A stretch of 64,000 bases of DNA from Rhodocyclaceae bacterium (GTDB taxonomy: Bacteria; Pseudomonadota; Gammaproteobacteria; Burkholderiales; Rhodocyclaceae): contig JAEUNM010000043.1 of NCBI GenBank assembly GCA_016791105.1, forward strand, positions 62,001-126,000, written 5' to 3'. The translations under genes and the position numbers were made by a program. The notes below the pieces were generated by a model. That model searched no databases and was not told the origin of the DNA. It saw nothing but the letters and a program-made list of their open reading frames with translations. This document shows positions 53,311 to 63,577 of the stretch, piece by piece. The first letter of the stretch is position 1. Every line of letters begins with the position of its first letter.

Positions 53311-53468
53311 ACTGCCGGCGCTGCCGCTGCGACTTGGCAGCGTTCGGCGCCTCAAGCGCTTTGCCGCACGCATCCAATGGAACAGAACTACCCAGGGCGA
53401 CTAAGCCGAGCGCAGGTGGCACCAATAAATCGCGCCCAGCCTGAAGATTTAGTCTGTCCACAACGGCC

Positions 53469-53954
53469 ATGAAACACGAATCGGCCATCAAACCGGATGG
53501 CCCGGTAGCGATGCAGCTACTTGGCGACATTGTCAGCTTCAGCGCGGTGGCGGCTGGCGGGGAAACCGTAAGCGTGGCGGACTCGATTGCCGCTGTCAGA
53601 AAACTATTCGGCGATGGGAAAGTAACGGAACAGAAACTGGAACAAGCCATCGCGGGCACCGAAGACGTAATCATGCCGCTGCTGCGTTCCCTGCCGCAGA
53701 GGGCGGTACTTGAAGTTTCGGGCGCAGAGTTGGCGGAGGTGCTGCGCTTACTTTCGGTGCAAGCCGGGGTTGCGGTGCCAACGGCATCCGTCGAACATCT
53801 GTTCAATCTGCTTGCCGACCATGCCTGCGGATCACCCGTAGCATGGCGACAACCGGTACCGGCAGCACATGTTGCGCTGGGCTTGACCGTGCTGCGCGAA
53901 GTTTTGCACCACGGCGGCTTCGATGCAGTATCGCTATCCAGCCCCGCACTCTGA
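53469..53954 (+). CDS. Uncharacterised protein
   Basis: A 161-residue protein I do not recognise. Amino-acid usage looks protein-like, with several predicted amphipathic helices (for example VADSIAAVRKLFGDGKVTEQKLEQAI). It has no signal peptide or membrane segment. There is no clear ribosome binding site and no obvious operon partner, and the local base composition is slightly less GC-rich. It could be a recently acquired gene. Confidence 0.5.
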   Translation: MKHESAIKPDGPVAMQLLGDIVSFSAVAAGGETVSVADSIAAVRKLFGDGKVTEQKLEQAIAGTEDVIMPLLRSLPQRAVLEVSGAELAEVLRLLSVQAGVAVPTASVEHLFNLLADHACGSPVAWRQPVPAAHVALGLTVLREVLHHGGFDAVSLSSPAL

Positions 53955-54039
53955 GTCGGGCACAAGGCGCGTTAGACTGCCGGCGGCGCGCGTCCGGCGC
54001 GCTGTGCGGCACGCCGCCGCACATGACAAGGAGGTCCGC

Positions 54040-54471
54040 ATGCTCATCCATGGAAACTGCCACTGCGGCAATATTTCTTTCCGTCTCGACTGGCAGCCCG
54101 AGCCGCTTGAAATTCCGGCGCGGGCCTGTAGCTGCTCGTTTTGCACCAGGCACGGCGGCGTCTGGACCGCCTGCCCGGACGGCGATCTGGTGATCGAAAT
54201 CCGGGACAGCGCGCGGGTCTCGAACTATGCTTTCGGCACGCGCACGGCCGATTTTCACGTCTGTTCGCAATGCGGCGTGGTTCCCGTCGTCACCAGCCGC
54301 ATCGACGGGCGCCTGTATGCGGTAGTCAATGTGAATACGCTGAACAATGTCGATGCGTCCATGTTGAAGCGCGCGCAGGTAAGTTTTGACGCCGAAGACG
54401 AGCGTTCGCGCCTGCAGCGCCGGGCGAAACACTGGATAGGCAAGGTCCGCTTCGGCCCGCTCGAGGCCTGA
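54040..54471 (+). CDS. GFA family (DUF636) zinc-binding protein
   Basis: A 143-residue protein with the Cys pattern of the GFA family: GNCHCGNISF, ACSCSFCTRHGG and CSQCGVVP. Named after a proposed glutathione-dependent formaldehyde-activating enzyme, most members have no proven activity. The start is fixed by a near-perfect AAGGAGG. It is probably followed by the SRPBCC gene on the same transcript. Confidence 0.88.
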   Translation: MLIHGNCHCGNISFRLDWQPEPLEIPARACSCSFCTRHGGVWTACPDGDLVIEIRDSARVSNYAFGTRTADFHVCSQCGVVPVVTSRIDGRLYAVVNVNTLNNVDASMLKRAQVSFDAEDERSRLQRRAKHWIGKVRFGPLEA

Positions 54472-54516
54472 AACGGCCGCAGGCTGGGGACAGTTCGGGC
54501 ACTTTTGGGAGGCGCC

Positions 54517-54966
54517 GTGGAAGCGATGGAATTGCGCTCGGATATGCGCACGCACGTGATTGCCGCGCCTGCGGCCCAGGTTTTCGCCGCCATGAGCGAT
54601 GCGGCGCGCATTGCGCGCTGGTGGGGCCCGGACGGTTTCACGAACACCCAGCACCAGTTCGACTTCCGGCCCGGCGGTACCTGGCGGCTCACCATGCACG
54701 GGCCGGACGGCAAGGACTACGCCAATGAAAGCCGCTTCCTGCGCATCGTGCCGGACCAGCTATTCGAAATCGAACACCTGTCCGGGCACCACTTCATCCT
54801 GACTATCGAATTGCGGCCGGCCGCGCTGGGCACCGGGGTTAATTGGCGCCAAACATTCGATACGGCCGCCCATTACGAGCGCATCGCGCAATTCGTCGCC
54901 GGCGCCAACGAACAAAATTTGCGGCGCCTGGCGGCCGAGGTGCTGCGATCGTCCGCTGCGGCGTGA
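54517..54966 (+). CDS. SRPBCC / AHSA1-type domain protein
   Basis: A 149-residue START-like protein. The typical opening VIAAPAAQVFAAMSDAARIARWWGPDGF and RPGGTWRLTMHGPDG are present. Such proteins bind hydrophobic ligands or co-regulate stress responses. The GTG at 54517 follows GGGAGG at good spacing; an ATG three codons later is an alternative. It lies 46 bases after the GFA gene. Confidence 0.87.
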   Translation: MEAMELRSDMRTHVIAAPAAQVFAAMSDAARIARWWGPDGFTNTQHQFDFRPGGTWRLTMHGPDGKDYANESRFLRIVPDQLFEIEHLSGHHFILTIELRPAALGTGVNWRQTFDTAAHYERIAQFVAGANEQNLRRLAAEVLRSSAAA

Positions 54967-55132
54967 GCCGCGGCCGGGCCAGTTAAGTCATTCGACAGCC
55001 ATTCCTCGATCACCGGCGCGTGCTTGATACCCTTTCCCGGCATAGTTCCGTGCGCGCTGGCGCAGGCGGCATTACCATATACTTTCATTTGGCATCAACT
55101 GACCGGCTTGTCTGCGCCCCGAGACCCGCTAC

Positions 55133-57034
55133 ATGAACGACCAGAAGTTCGAACGACTGATTTCCCGCCTGGAACAGAGCGCCGCCGACAACCCGAACCG
55201 CTACGTCGCGTCGGTATTGAGCGTGGCATTGCTCGGCTTCGGCGTGCTCGCTCTGGCATTGCTACTGGCGCTGCTGCCCGTGCTGGCCCTGGCGGCGCTG
55301 GCGTTTGCGGTGGTGGCAACGGGCGGCAAGGCGCTCATCCTGCTGCTCAAATTCGGCAAGCTGCTGGTGCTGCTCTTGATACCGGCCTGGGTGATGGTCA
55401 AATCATCCGTGCACATGCTGTTGAGCCGCCTGCCCAAACCATCCGGCCGCGAACTGACTGCGCGAGAAGCGCCCGCCTTGTTCGCAGCCCTGCGCGATTT
55501 GCGCCGCCGCACGGGCGGCCCGCGCATTCACCATGTGCTGCTGACGGAACAACTCAATGCAGCCATCGTGCAACATCCGCGCTTCGGCCTGTTCGGCTGG
55601 GAACAAAATTACCTCATCCTGGGCCTGCCTTTACTGCAGGCCATGACCGAGCACGAAGCGCTGGCGGTAGTCGCGCACGAATTCGGCCACCTTTCCGGCA
55701 ACCACGGCCGCCTGGGCGGATTCATATACCGTCTGCGCGCCGCCTGGGGCAGGATGCAACACTTGTCGGCGAACTGGCAGGATTTCGGCTCGCGGCTCAT
55801 CGCGCGACTATTCCAGTGGTACGCCCCCTATTTCAATGCTTACACCTTCGTACTTGCGCGCCAGCAGGAATATGCCGCGGACCGCGCTGCGGTCGCCGCC
55901 GCGGGCCAGCAAAACGCCGCCAACGCGCTCATGCGCGTGAATGTGGCGGCACGTTTCGAGCAGGAAATATTCTGGCCCGCGGTCGATCGTCTGGCCGGCC
56001 AATCGCCTGAGCCGCTGCAGACACGCTACGGCTATTGGGAACAAACGCTGGACGAGCGGCTGGATGAAGCCTCGCGCCTGCGCTATCTGGAGCAGGCGGG
56101 CCAGGTCCGCACCGATCATTTCGATACCCATCCGTGCCTGAGCGACCGCCTGCGTGCCATAGGCGCCAGCGCCGATGCCGAATCCGCCCGCCGGCTTGCG
56201 CCGCCCCACCCGAGCGCAGCAAATATCTGGCTCGGCGATGCCCTTCCCGCCCTGCGCGCCGAATTCGACCGTGCCTGGCACGATGCCACGGCCGAACAGT
56301 GGCGCGAGCGCCACGCTTACCTGCAAGGCCAGGCCCGTCGACTCGCGGAATTGCGTGCGCAATCCAAGCTGAACACCGACGAACACTGGGAACAGATCCG
56401 GCTGATAGGCGAGCTGGAGCCGGACACGCCACAGCGGTCGCTTATCGACGCCTTGCTCGAGCGCGCGCCCGACCACGCCCCCGCGCTGTACCGGCGCGGC
56501 CTGTTGCGGCTGGATGCCGGCGATGCAGGCGGCATCGCCGACCTGGAGCGCGTGATGGAACTGGACGCCGGCGCCACGCTTCCCGCCTGCGAGGCAGCCT
56601 GGCGTTATTACCGCGATCGTGAACCCAATCTTGCCGACAGCTACCGCACGCGCTGGCAGGAGCGCTCGGACTACGAAAACCGCGTGCGCGCCGAACTGCA
56701 AACATTGTCGCCCGACGCCACGCTGGACGCGCACGGACTGGATGCCGAAACCGAGGATAAATTTCGCACCATCGTGGCGGCCGACAGCAAGCACATACGC
56801 CGTATCTACCTGTTGCGCCGCGTACTCAAGTCCGACAGCACCCTGTACGACTATGTACTGGCGTTCGAAACGACGCGCTTGTCATTAGGAAACCCCGCGC
56901 CCGCCATCATCAAACGCCTGGCACAGAAAGAATTTCCCGTGCAGGTTTTCATCGTGCATCTTGGCAGCAGTGCCTATAAAGGCTTCCGCAAGCGCATCAA
57001 ACGTTTGGGCGTGGCACCGCTGTACGGCAAGTAA
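55133..57034 (+). CDS. M48 family membrane metallopeptidase
   Basis: A 633-residue protein. Two hydrophobic segments (about 28-62 and 67-88) anchor it. The zinc motif HEFGH is at 182-186 and the third ligand lies in EYAAD at about 247. After the protease domain, a long soluble C-terminal half (from about 340) has TPR-like helices. Related proteins (HtpX-like) degrade membrane or misfolded proteins. The substrate here is unknown. It appears monocistronic. Confidence 0.87.
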   Translation: MNDQKFERLISRLEQSAADNPNRYVASVLSVALLGFGVLALALLLALLPVLALAALAFAVVATGGKALILLLKFGKLLVLLLIPAWVMVKSSVHMLLSRLPKPSGRELTAREAPALFAALRDLRRRTGGPRIHHVLLTEQLNAAIVQHPRFGLFGWEQNYLILGLPLLQAMTEHEALAVVAHEFGHLSGNHGRLGGFIYRLRAAWGRMQHLSANWQDFGSRLIARLFQWYAPYFNAYTFVLARQQEYAADRAAVAAAGQQNAANALMRVNVAARFEQEIFWPAVDRLAGQSPEPLQTRYGYWEQTLDERLDEASRLRYLEQAGQVRTDHFDTHPCLSDRLRAIGASADAESARRLAPPHPSAANIWLGDALPALRAEFDRAWHDATAEQWRERHAYLQGQARRLAELRAQSKLNTDEHWEQIRLIGELEPDTPQRSLIDALLERAPDHAPALYRRGLLRLDAGDAGGIADLERVMELDAGATLPACEAAWRYYRDREPNLADSYRTRWQERSDYENRVRAELQTLSPDATLDAHGLDAETEDKFRTIVAADSKHIRRIYLLRRVLKSDSTLYDYVLAFETTRLSLGNPAPAIIKRLAQKEFPVQVFIVHLGSSAYKGFRKRIKRLGVAPLYGK

Positions 57035-57283
57035 GTTCGCGCACAGAGCCCCGCCGCTATAGCCGCGCCGGTGCGGGCGCCGCGCGCACCCGCCAGTCCG
57101 CAGCGGCAGCGCCCAGCGCGCTCGCCCAGGCCAAGCCCCGCCATCCCGCCGCGGCGTGAAGTGCGCCCCGCACACACCCGCAAGCACCGCAAAATAGTTG
57201 TTTCGGCGCAGCCCGAAAGCCGACGTTTTCAAGTACATTGCGCCCACTTCGCCCCCGCCTTAAGGCCGCCGGAACCATACGCC

Positions 57284-59745
57284 ATGTGGATCGTACGCAT
57301 CGCGCTGGAACGTCCCTATACGTTCATCGTGATGGCGATCGTCATTTTGCTGGCTACCCCGCTCGCGCTTTTGCGCACGCCGGTCGATGTGCTGCCGGAA
57401 ATCGACATTCCGGTCATCAGCGTGATCTGGAGTTACAACGGACTGTCCGCCCAGCAAATGGGCGACCGCATCACGCAGCAGCACGAGCGCGCCATCATCA
57501 CCACTGTGAATGACATCGAGCACGTCGAATCGCAGTCGCTGGCGGGCATCGCGGTCATCAAGATATTTTTTCAGCCGAAGGTGAGTATTCCCACCGCCAT
57601 CGCCCAGGTAGTGGCCGTGTCGCAGGCCATCACGCGGCAAATGCCGCCCGGCGCGACGCCGCCCCTGGTGATCAAATACACGGCCTCGTCGATTCCGGTG
57701 GTGCAGATCGGCATGTCGAGCAAAGTATTGTCGGAGCAGGAGTTGTACGACACCGCCATCAATGTGATGCGCCCGCAACTCATCACGATACCCGGCGTGG
57801 CCCTGCCCTTTCCCTATGGCGGCAAGGCGCGCGTAATTTCCGTGGATATCGACCCGCAGGCCCTGCTCGCCAAAGGGTTGGACTCGACCGATGTAATCAA
57901 TGCGGTGAGCACGCAAAATCTGGTGCTGCCCTCGGGCACCGTCAAATTCGGCGATACCGAATATTACGTGAGCACCAATGCCTCTCCGGCCACGATAGAC
58001 GGACTGAACGCAATTCCGGTGCGCACGTTCAATGGCGCCACCACTTATCTGCGCGACGTGGCCCACGTGCGCGACGGCTTTTCGCCGCAAACCAATATCG
58101 TGCGGCAGAACGGCCGCCGCGGCGTGCTGGTATCCGCGCTCAAGAACGGCGGCGCTTCCACGCTGGACGTGGTGGGCGAAATCAAGGCCCGCCTGCCGGG
58201 ACTATTGCCGCTGCTGCCCAAGGACGTGGATGTCAAACTGATGCCGCTGCTGCCCAAGGACGTGGATGTCAAACTGATGTTCGATCAGTCGGTGTTCGTC
58301 AAAGCCGCGGTGGCCAGCGTGGTGCATGAGGCGCTCATCGCCGCGGCGCTCACCGCCCTCATGCTGCTGCTGTTTTTGGGCAACTGGCGTACCACCTCGA
58401 TTATTGCGGTGTCCATTCCGCTATCGATATGCTGCTCGGTCATTCTGTTGCACGCGGTCGGCCAGAGCATAAACATCATGACCCTGGGCGGCCTCGCGCT
58501 GGCAGTCGGCATACTCGTGGACGACGCCACCGTAACGATAGAAAACATCGAGCGCCATCTGCACATGGGCGTGGATTTGCGCACCGCCATTCTGGATGGC
58601 GCAGGCGAAATCGCGGTACCTGCGCTGGTATCCACCTTGTGCATCTGCATCGTGTTCCTGCCGATGTTCTTTCTGGGCGGCGTGGCGCACTATCTGTTCG
58701 TGCCGCTGGCCGAGGCAGTGGTATTCGCGATGCTTGCATCCTACGTGCTGTCGCGCACCCTGGTGCCCACGCTCGCCCTGCTGTTCATGGGCCACGCCGG
58801 CCGCGGCGGCTGACTGACGCGCCAGGTGCAGCGCGCGCACAGGGCGTTCAACCGCCGCTTCGCCATCATGCACGGCAATTACGTGCTGCTGTTAAGTTAT
58901 CTGCTCACGCGCCGACGCCGCGTCATGGCAGGCTTTCTGGCGTTCTGCCTGCTGTCCTGCGGACTGTTCGGGCTGTTGGGGCGTGATCTGTTTCCCAATG
59001 TCGATACCGGGCAACTAAAGCTGCACCTGCGTGCGCCCACCGGCACGCGCATAGCACGCACGGCGCTCATCGTGGACGAGGTGGAAGCGGCCATACGCGA
59101 CATCATCCCGCCGGAACAACTGGACACTCTGCTCGACAATATCGGCCTGCCGTATAGCGGCATCAACCTGTCTTACAGCAATTCCGGCACCATAGGTACG
59201 CTGGACGCGGACATCCTCATTTCGCTCAAGCCGGGCCATGGCCCCAGCGCGGAACATGTGGAAAATCTGGCGCGCGAATTGCGGCAGCGCTTTCCCGGCC
59301 TGGAATTTTTCTTCCAGCCGGCCGACATCGTGACGCAAATCCTTAATTTCGGCATTCCGGCGGCGATAGATTTGCAGATCAGCGGTTCCGCCTATGCCGA
59401 TAACCTGCAACTGGCCGGCAAATTGCTCGCGCGCCTCAATGCCGTGCCGGGCGCCGCGGACGTGCGCATACACCAGCGCCTGGATGGTCCGACCCTGCAA
59501 TTGCAGATGGACCGCACCCGCCTGCAGAGCGTGGGCATCAGTCCGGCCGACCTGGGGCAAAACTTGTTGTTGCCTTTATCGGGCAGCGCGCAGACCACGC
59601 CCACGCAGTGGCTCAACCCCGCCAATCGGGTCATTTACACCCTTGCCGCGCAAACGCCTCAGTACAAAATCGGTTCGCTCGACGAACTGCTGCGCCATCC
59701 CGTGCAGAGCGCCGCCAATGCCGCGCGCGCGGATTGCCGCCGCAG
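57284..59745 (+). pseudogene. RND efflux permease, disrupted and 3'-truncated
   Basis: Recognisably an RND inner-membrane pump. It has the N-terminal helix MWIVRIALERPYTF, periplasmic porter domains, the proton-relay motif GILVDDATVTIENIE, and helices 2-6. At 58811-58813 an in-frame TGA interrupts the frame; homologous sequence resumes in the same frame (from about 58826, including LTRRRRVMAGF and DLFPNVDTGQLKLHL) up to about 59745. The final part, roughly 220 residues including helices 8-12 with the proton-relay Lys, is missing and replaced by repeats. A 36-base in-frame tandem duplication (58206-58277) repeats PLLPKDVDVKLM. No membrane-fusion partner gene is present. Confidence 0.85.
58206..58277 (+). 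repeat. 36-bp in-frame tandem duplication inside the RND pseudogene
   Basis: Two identical 36-base copies, 58206-58241 and 58242-58277, encode two copies of PLLPKDVDVKLM. The exact identity implies a recent slippage or recombination event. The reading frame is kept. Confidence 0.95.
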
Positions 59746-60168
59746 CGCACCAACCGTAGGGCGGATAAGCCGCAGGCGCAATCCGCCGTATGGGGCGGTG
59801 AACCTGGGGGCGCGCTTATTATTGGTCGCTTGTCGAGTCGATCGAGCGTGGTGCGCTTTTTGCGTACGCCGGCCGGCGCTTCGCTTTTGCCTCACGGCTG
59901 CAGGCGCTACGCTTGTCCCATACGGCGGATTGCGCTTCGCTTATCCGCCCTACGTCCCGTCGGCGCACCAACCGTAGGGCGGATAAGCCGCAGGCGCAAT
60001 CCGCCGTATGGGCGGTGAACCTGGGGGCACGCTTATTGGTCGCTTGTCGAGTCGATCGAGCGTGGCGCGTTTTTTGCCTACGCCGGCCGGCGCTTCGCTT
60101 TTGCCTCACGGCTGCGGGCGCTACGCTTGTCCCATACGGCGGATTGCGCTTCGCTTATCCGCCCTACG
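59745..60168 (+). repeat. Two tandem copies of a REP-bounded repeat unit
   Basis: A unit of period 218 bases occurs twice: 59755-59954 and 59973-60168, each preceded by GCGCACCAAC. Each unit starts with CGTAGGGCGGATAAGC...GCGCAATCCGCCGTATGG and ends with its inverted complement, giving terminal inverted repeats of about 36 bp. Each end is itself a hairpin (GGCGGAT / ATCCGCC). The GGCGGATAAGC motif is a dispersed repeat seen in many proteobacterial genomes. The copies differ by only a few small indels and substitutions. No transposase is encoded, so the unit looks like a MITE or BIME. Confidence 0.88.
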
Positions 60169-60496
60169 TCCGTGCCATGGCCGACCGAAATCCGTGCGCG
60201 CCCGCCGCGGATGCGGGCGATCAAGAGTCGACGCCGTGGGCGGCCGCGAGGTTTTCGCGTCAGACAGTATCTGCAAGCTACGGTGGCGGCCGGTGGATAG
60301 AAATGTCACCTTTGGTAATTTGCGTTCTCAGGCGACGCGGGAAATTCAACCCACTGCACAGCAAAACCCCGCCATTCCCGCGCAGGCGGGAATCCAGGCT
60401 TTTGCACTCGGCCGGACGAGACGCCCGTGCCCCAAGTGATCGCCCCCTGGCACGATCACCCACATTGAAGGCGTAAGGTTTGGCGTCAGCCGACAC
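60169..60496. other. Non-coding region between the repeats and the CHASE kinase gene
   Basis: About 330 bases with no gene. It contains a second dispersed palindrome (60374-60393) and a 7-bp stem GTGATCG / CGATCAC at 60436-60459 that could end transcription of the minus-strand kinase gene. No remnant of the missing RND 3' end was recognised here. Confidence 0.55.
60374..60393. repeat. Dispersed palindromic repeat (ATTCCCGC type)
   Basis: A perfect 8-bp stem, ATTCCCGC / GCGGGAAT, with a GCAG loop, embedded in the common proteobacterial context CATTCCCGCGCAGGCGGGAATCCAG. Such REP-like hairpins occur in many copies in related genomes. Confidence 0.75.
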
Positions 60497-63400
60497 CTAT
60501 CCCAAGGCGCGTTCCTTGACGCGCAGCCAGCGCAATATGGTTTTGTACAACACGTCCGGCATGACGGGCTTGCTCAAATGGTCGTTCATGCCGGCCTGGA
60601 TGCAGGCATCGCGATCCTCAACGAAACTATTCGCCGTCAGTGCGATGATGGGTGTCCGGGTGTAGCGCGGATTGAGCCGAATCTGATAGGTTGCTTCAAT
60701 TCCTACCATATTGGGCATGTTCATGTCCATCAATATCAGATCGAACACGCCGGTCTTGATGCACTCGATCGCTTCCAGGCCATCGCTTGCGGTATACACA
60801 TTCAGCCCGGCCGCCTCGAGTACGGCGGTGGTGATTTCCTGGTTAAGGGCATCATCTTCAACCACCAGAATGTTCGCGCCGGCATGGCTCGCCTTCAGCG
60901 CATTGCCAGACCAGGCGGGGTCTGGTTCCGCCGCTTCGCGGTTCTTCGGGCTTTCGAACTGGACTTCAAACCAGAACAGGCTGCCGCTGTCCCACTCGCT
61001 TTCCACCCCGATATTTCCCTGCATGGCTTCCACTAGCCGCTTGCAGAGGGTAAGCCCCAGACCCGTGCCGCCGTACTTGCGGGTTGTCGAATTGTCGGCC
61101 TGTTCAAACGGCTCGAAAATGCGCGCCAAATCCTCCGCGCGTATGCCTATGCCCGTATCTCGGACTTCAAACCGCAAGCGCGCCACGCCCTCTGTGGCGC
61201 AGGGCCGTTCGCTGACCGCAACGGTCACCGTGCCCTCTGGAGTAAATTTCAATGCATTGCCGACCAGGTTGTGGAGAATTTGCGTCAAACGCGTCGCATC
61301 GCCGATGAGCGGCCGCATTGCGAGTGATTTATCCATCTTGTAAGTCAGTTCGATAGCGCGGGATTTGGCGATGCTTTCCGCGCTGTCCAGTACGCGTGTC
61401 CGGATTTCGCCAAGGTCGAAGTATTCCACGGCCAGACTTAACCGCGCGGACTCGATGCGGGAAATTTCCAGGACGTCGTTAATGATGGCGAGCAGTTGAC
61501 GTGAGCTGCGCTCCGCTTTCTGTAGATAGTCCAGAAGTTTGGCATCGTCTGTGCGTTTCGATGCCAATGCAATGGTTCCCATTATTCCGTTCAGGGGGGT
61601 GCGCAATTCATGACTGGCGATGGACAAGAAGGTGCTTTTTGCACGACTAGCCGCCTCGGCCTCGTCTTTGGCGATCGCCAGCGCCGACGTCCTGGATTCA
61701 ACCAGTTGCTCGAGCCGGGTGCGGTAGGCGTCCAGTTCCGCCTGGCGGGTTTTTTCTCCTGTCACGTCACGATGCGTGCCGGCCATCAGCACAGGACTTC
61801 CATCGCCGGACCTCGCTGAAACCCGGCCTGTGGAAAGGATCCACGCCCAAGCGCCATCCTTCCTGCGCAGTCTTAGTTCGCAACTGTAAAAGCGAGAACG
61901 TCCTGCGAAATGGGCCTGCACTCGATTTTCCGCTTCCGGCCAATCGTCCGGATGCACGAGACTGGCGTAACTTTCGTTGGTCACCGGTTCCAATTCCGCA
62001 CGGCTGTAGCCAAGCATTTCCGCCCAGCGCTCGTTGATGCTGATTTCTCCGGTCTGAATATTCCATTCCCAACTGCCGACGTTTTCGCCATCGAGCACAT
62101 CATTGAGCCGGCGTTTCTGCTGTTCGAGTTCCAGCGCCCTTTGCTTCTTTTCGGTGATGATCGCGCCGGTACCGCGATAGCCGGCAAAGCGGCCGTCGGG
62201 TTCGAAGTGCGGAACGCCGGACACCGAAATCCACTGCATCTGACCGTCATTGCCCATCATGCGGTATTGGAAATCGCGGAACGGTTCGTGTGCGTCGAGT
62301 TGGGCAAGATGGCACGCCAGCACGCCCGGGTCCATATCAGGTGCGTTTTGCAGAAGTTCCCGGCGCGTGCGCCCGAGCAATTCGTCGGGTCGGCGCTTAT
62401 AGGCGCCAGTAAAGTTATCCGAGAAGTAAACAAAGCGCTGCTCGCTGTCGGTTTCCCAGAACCAGTCTGAAGCGCTGAGCGAAAAATCATGGCTGCGCGC
62501 CTTGTCCCTCTGCAATTCCTTGGTCATGGCCTGCGCCATGGTTTCCGCCCGCTGTCGCGCCCGCTCCTGCTGCTGCACCAGCGCGGCAAACAGCAAGCTG
62601 ATGAGCGATCCGCCGATGAAAATGGCCCACGGCGAAAATCGATCGAAGCGGCTGTCGAACGCTTGGGTGCTGGCGACTTTGAGCGCCCATTCACGGTCAA
62701 GAATTTTCAACCGGGCGACCGTATCGAAGCCGCCCGGCGCGGGCGTCACGGATGGCGAGGACTGCACGCGCGGAGCCAGAACGAACAGCGCTTCCCCGGC
62801 CGGCTGCCCGTCGGTGGCATCCACCAGTTCAATCGTAAAGTGATCTTTTGCGATCACCGAGAGGTCGCCGAGCAGTTCGTTGAAAACGATGGGTGCATAC
62901 ACCAGCCCGATCAGCGATGCGCGGCGTTCCTCGATGGAATCCGGCACCGTGGCGGAGGTATAGACGGGCACATATAGCAGCGCACCGGGCGTTGATCTGG
63001 AATCCTGGACCAGCCTGATGGTTGCCGTGAGCGTAGGCACGCCCGAATCTATGGCCTTCTCAGCCGCGGCGCGACGGTTCGCCTCCGAGCCTACGTCCAG
63101 ACCGCGTGCGCCCTTGTTGGCGCTTTCCGGTTCAATGTAGCGGATGACGAATAGATCGTGCCGGGATGAATCACCAAGCGTGCGGATGGCAAAGTCGCGC
63201 CTGTCCGCCACCCGCGCATCGGCGAGGTAAGGTTCAAGTTGCATGCGCTCGATGCGCTCGATGAACCCGATCCCGCGTATGCCGGGAAACTCGACCGGGA
63301 TGTCGCGCGACTGGACATACCGGGCGAATTGCTCGCCGCCTACGTATCGGTCGGCCGCATATAGACCACGCGCGCCAAACAGACCGTAGCTTGAAATGCG

Positions 63401-63577
63401 GAAGCGGTCGCTGATTTCTCGGGACAGCAATGCCACAGCGTGATGAAACTGTTCGTCGGCGTCGGCATGAATCAGCGAGTATCGCGCCAGCCCCAAAAGC
63501 GCCGATACCACGACACCCGCGACCAGCAGTGCGAGGGAAACGCGTGCTTTTCCGTCAGTCGAATTGTGTGTGCTCAC
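60497..63577 (-). CDS. CHASE-PAS-PAS hybrid sensor histidine kinase
   Basis: A 1026-residue membrane kinase. Order: TM helix at about 14-32, a periplasmic CHASE-type sensor at about 40-300 (FRISSYGLFGARGLYAADR, then GIGFIERI), TM helix at about 316-334, PAS at about 365-478, PAS/PAC at about 492-612, HisKA with His656 in SHELRTPLNG, HATPase with GTGLGLTL, and a C-terminal receiver with Asp951 in LILMDMNMP. No HPt domain follows, so a separate phosphotransfer protein is expected. The signal is unknown. No regulator gene is adjacent. Confidence 0.92.
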   Translation of the reverse strand: MSTHNSTDGKARVSLALLVAGVVVSALLGLARYSLIHADADEQFHHAVALLSREISDRFRISSYGLFGARGLYAADRYVGGEQFARYVQSRDIPVEFPGIRGIGFIERIERMQLEPYLADARVADRRDFAIRTLGDSSRHDLFVIRYIEPESANKGARGLDVGSEANRRAAAEKAIDSGVPTLTATIRLVQDSRSTPGALLYVPVYTSATVPDSIEERRASLIGLVYAPIVFNELLGDLSVIAKDHFTIELVDATDGQPAGEALFVLAPRVQSSPSVTPAPGGFDTVARLKILDREWALKVASTQAFDSRFDRFSPWAIFIGGSLISLLFAALVQQQERARQRAETMAQAMTKELQRDKARSHDFSLSASDWFWETDSEQRFVYFSDNFTGAYKRRPDELLGRTRRELLQNAPDMDPGVLACHLAQLDAHEPFRDFQYRMMGNDGQMQWISVSGVPHFEPDGRFAGYRGTGAIITEKKQRALELEQQKRRLNDVLDGENVGSWEWNIQTGEISINERWAEMLGYSRAELEPVTNESYASLVHPDDWPEAENRVQAHFAGRSRFYSCELRLRRKDGAWAWILSTGRVSARSGDGSPVLMAGTHRDVTGEKTRQAELDAYRTRLEQLVESRTSALAIAKDEAEAASRAKSTFLSIASHELRTPLNGIMGTIALASKRTDDAKLLDYLQKAERSSRQLLAIINDVLEISRIESARLSLAVEYFDLGEIRTRVLDSAESIAKSRAIELTYKMDKSLAMRPLIGDATRLTQILHNLVGNALKFTPEGTVTVAVSERPCATEGVARLRFEVRDTGIGIRAEDLARIFEPFEQADNSTTRKYGGTGLGLTLCKRLVEAMQGNIGVESEWDSGSLFWFEVQFESPKNREAAEPDPAWSGNALKASHAGANILVVEDDALNQEITTAVLEAAGLNVYTASDGLEAIECIKTGVFDLILMDMNMPNMVGIEATYQIRLNPRYTRTPIIALTANSFVEDRDACIQAGMNDHLSKPVMPDVLYKTILRWLRVKERALG

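Noticed and set aside
58811..58813. TGA in the RND gene as a selenocysteine codon
   Set aside because: It falls in a variable cytoplasmic linker, RND pumps contain no selenocysteine, and the gene is truncated further on.
58826..59977. The second RND fragment as an independent gene
   Set aside because: It starts mid-protein, lacks its own ribosome binding site, and its last 75 codons are translated repeat sequence.
59745..60168. Tandem repeats as a CRISPR array
   Set aside because: Only two units of about 200 bases, no short repeat/unique spacer pattern, and no cas genes nearby.
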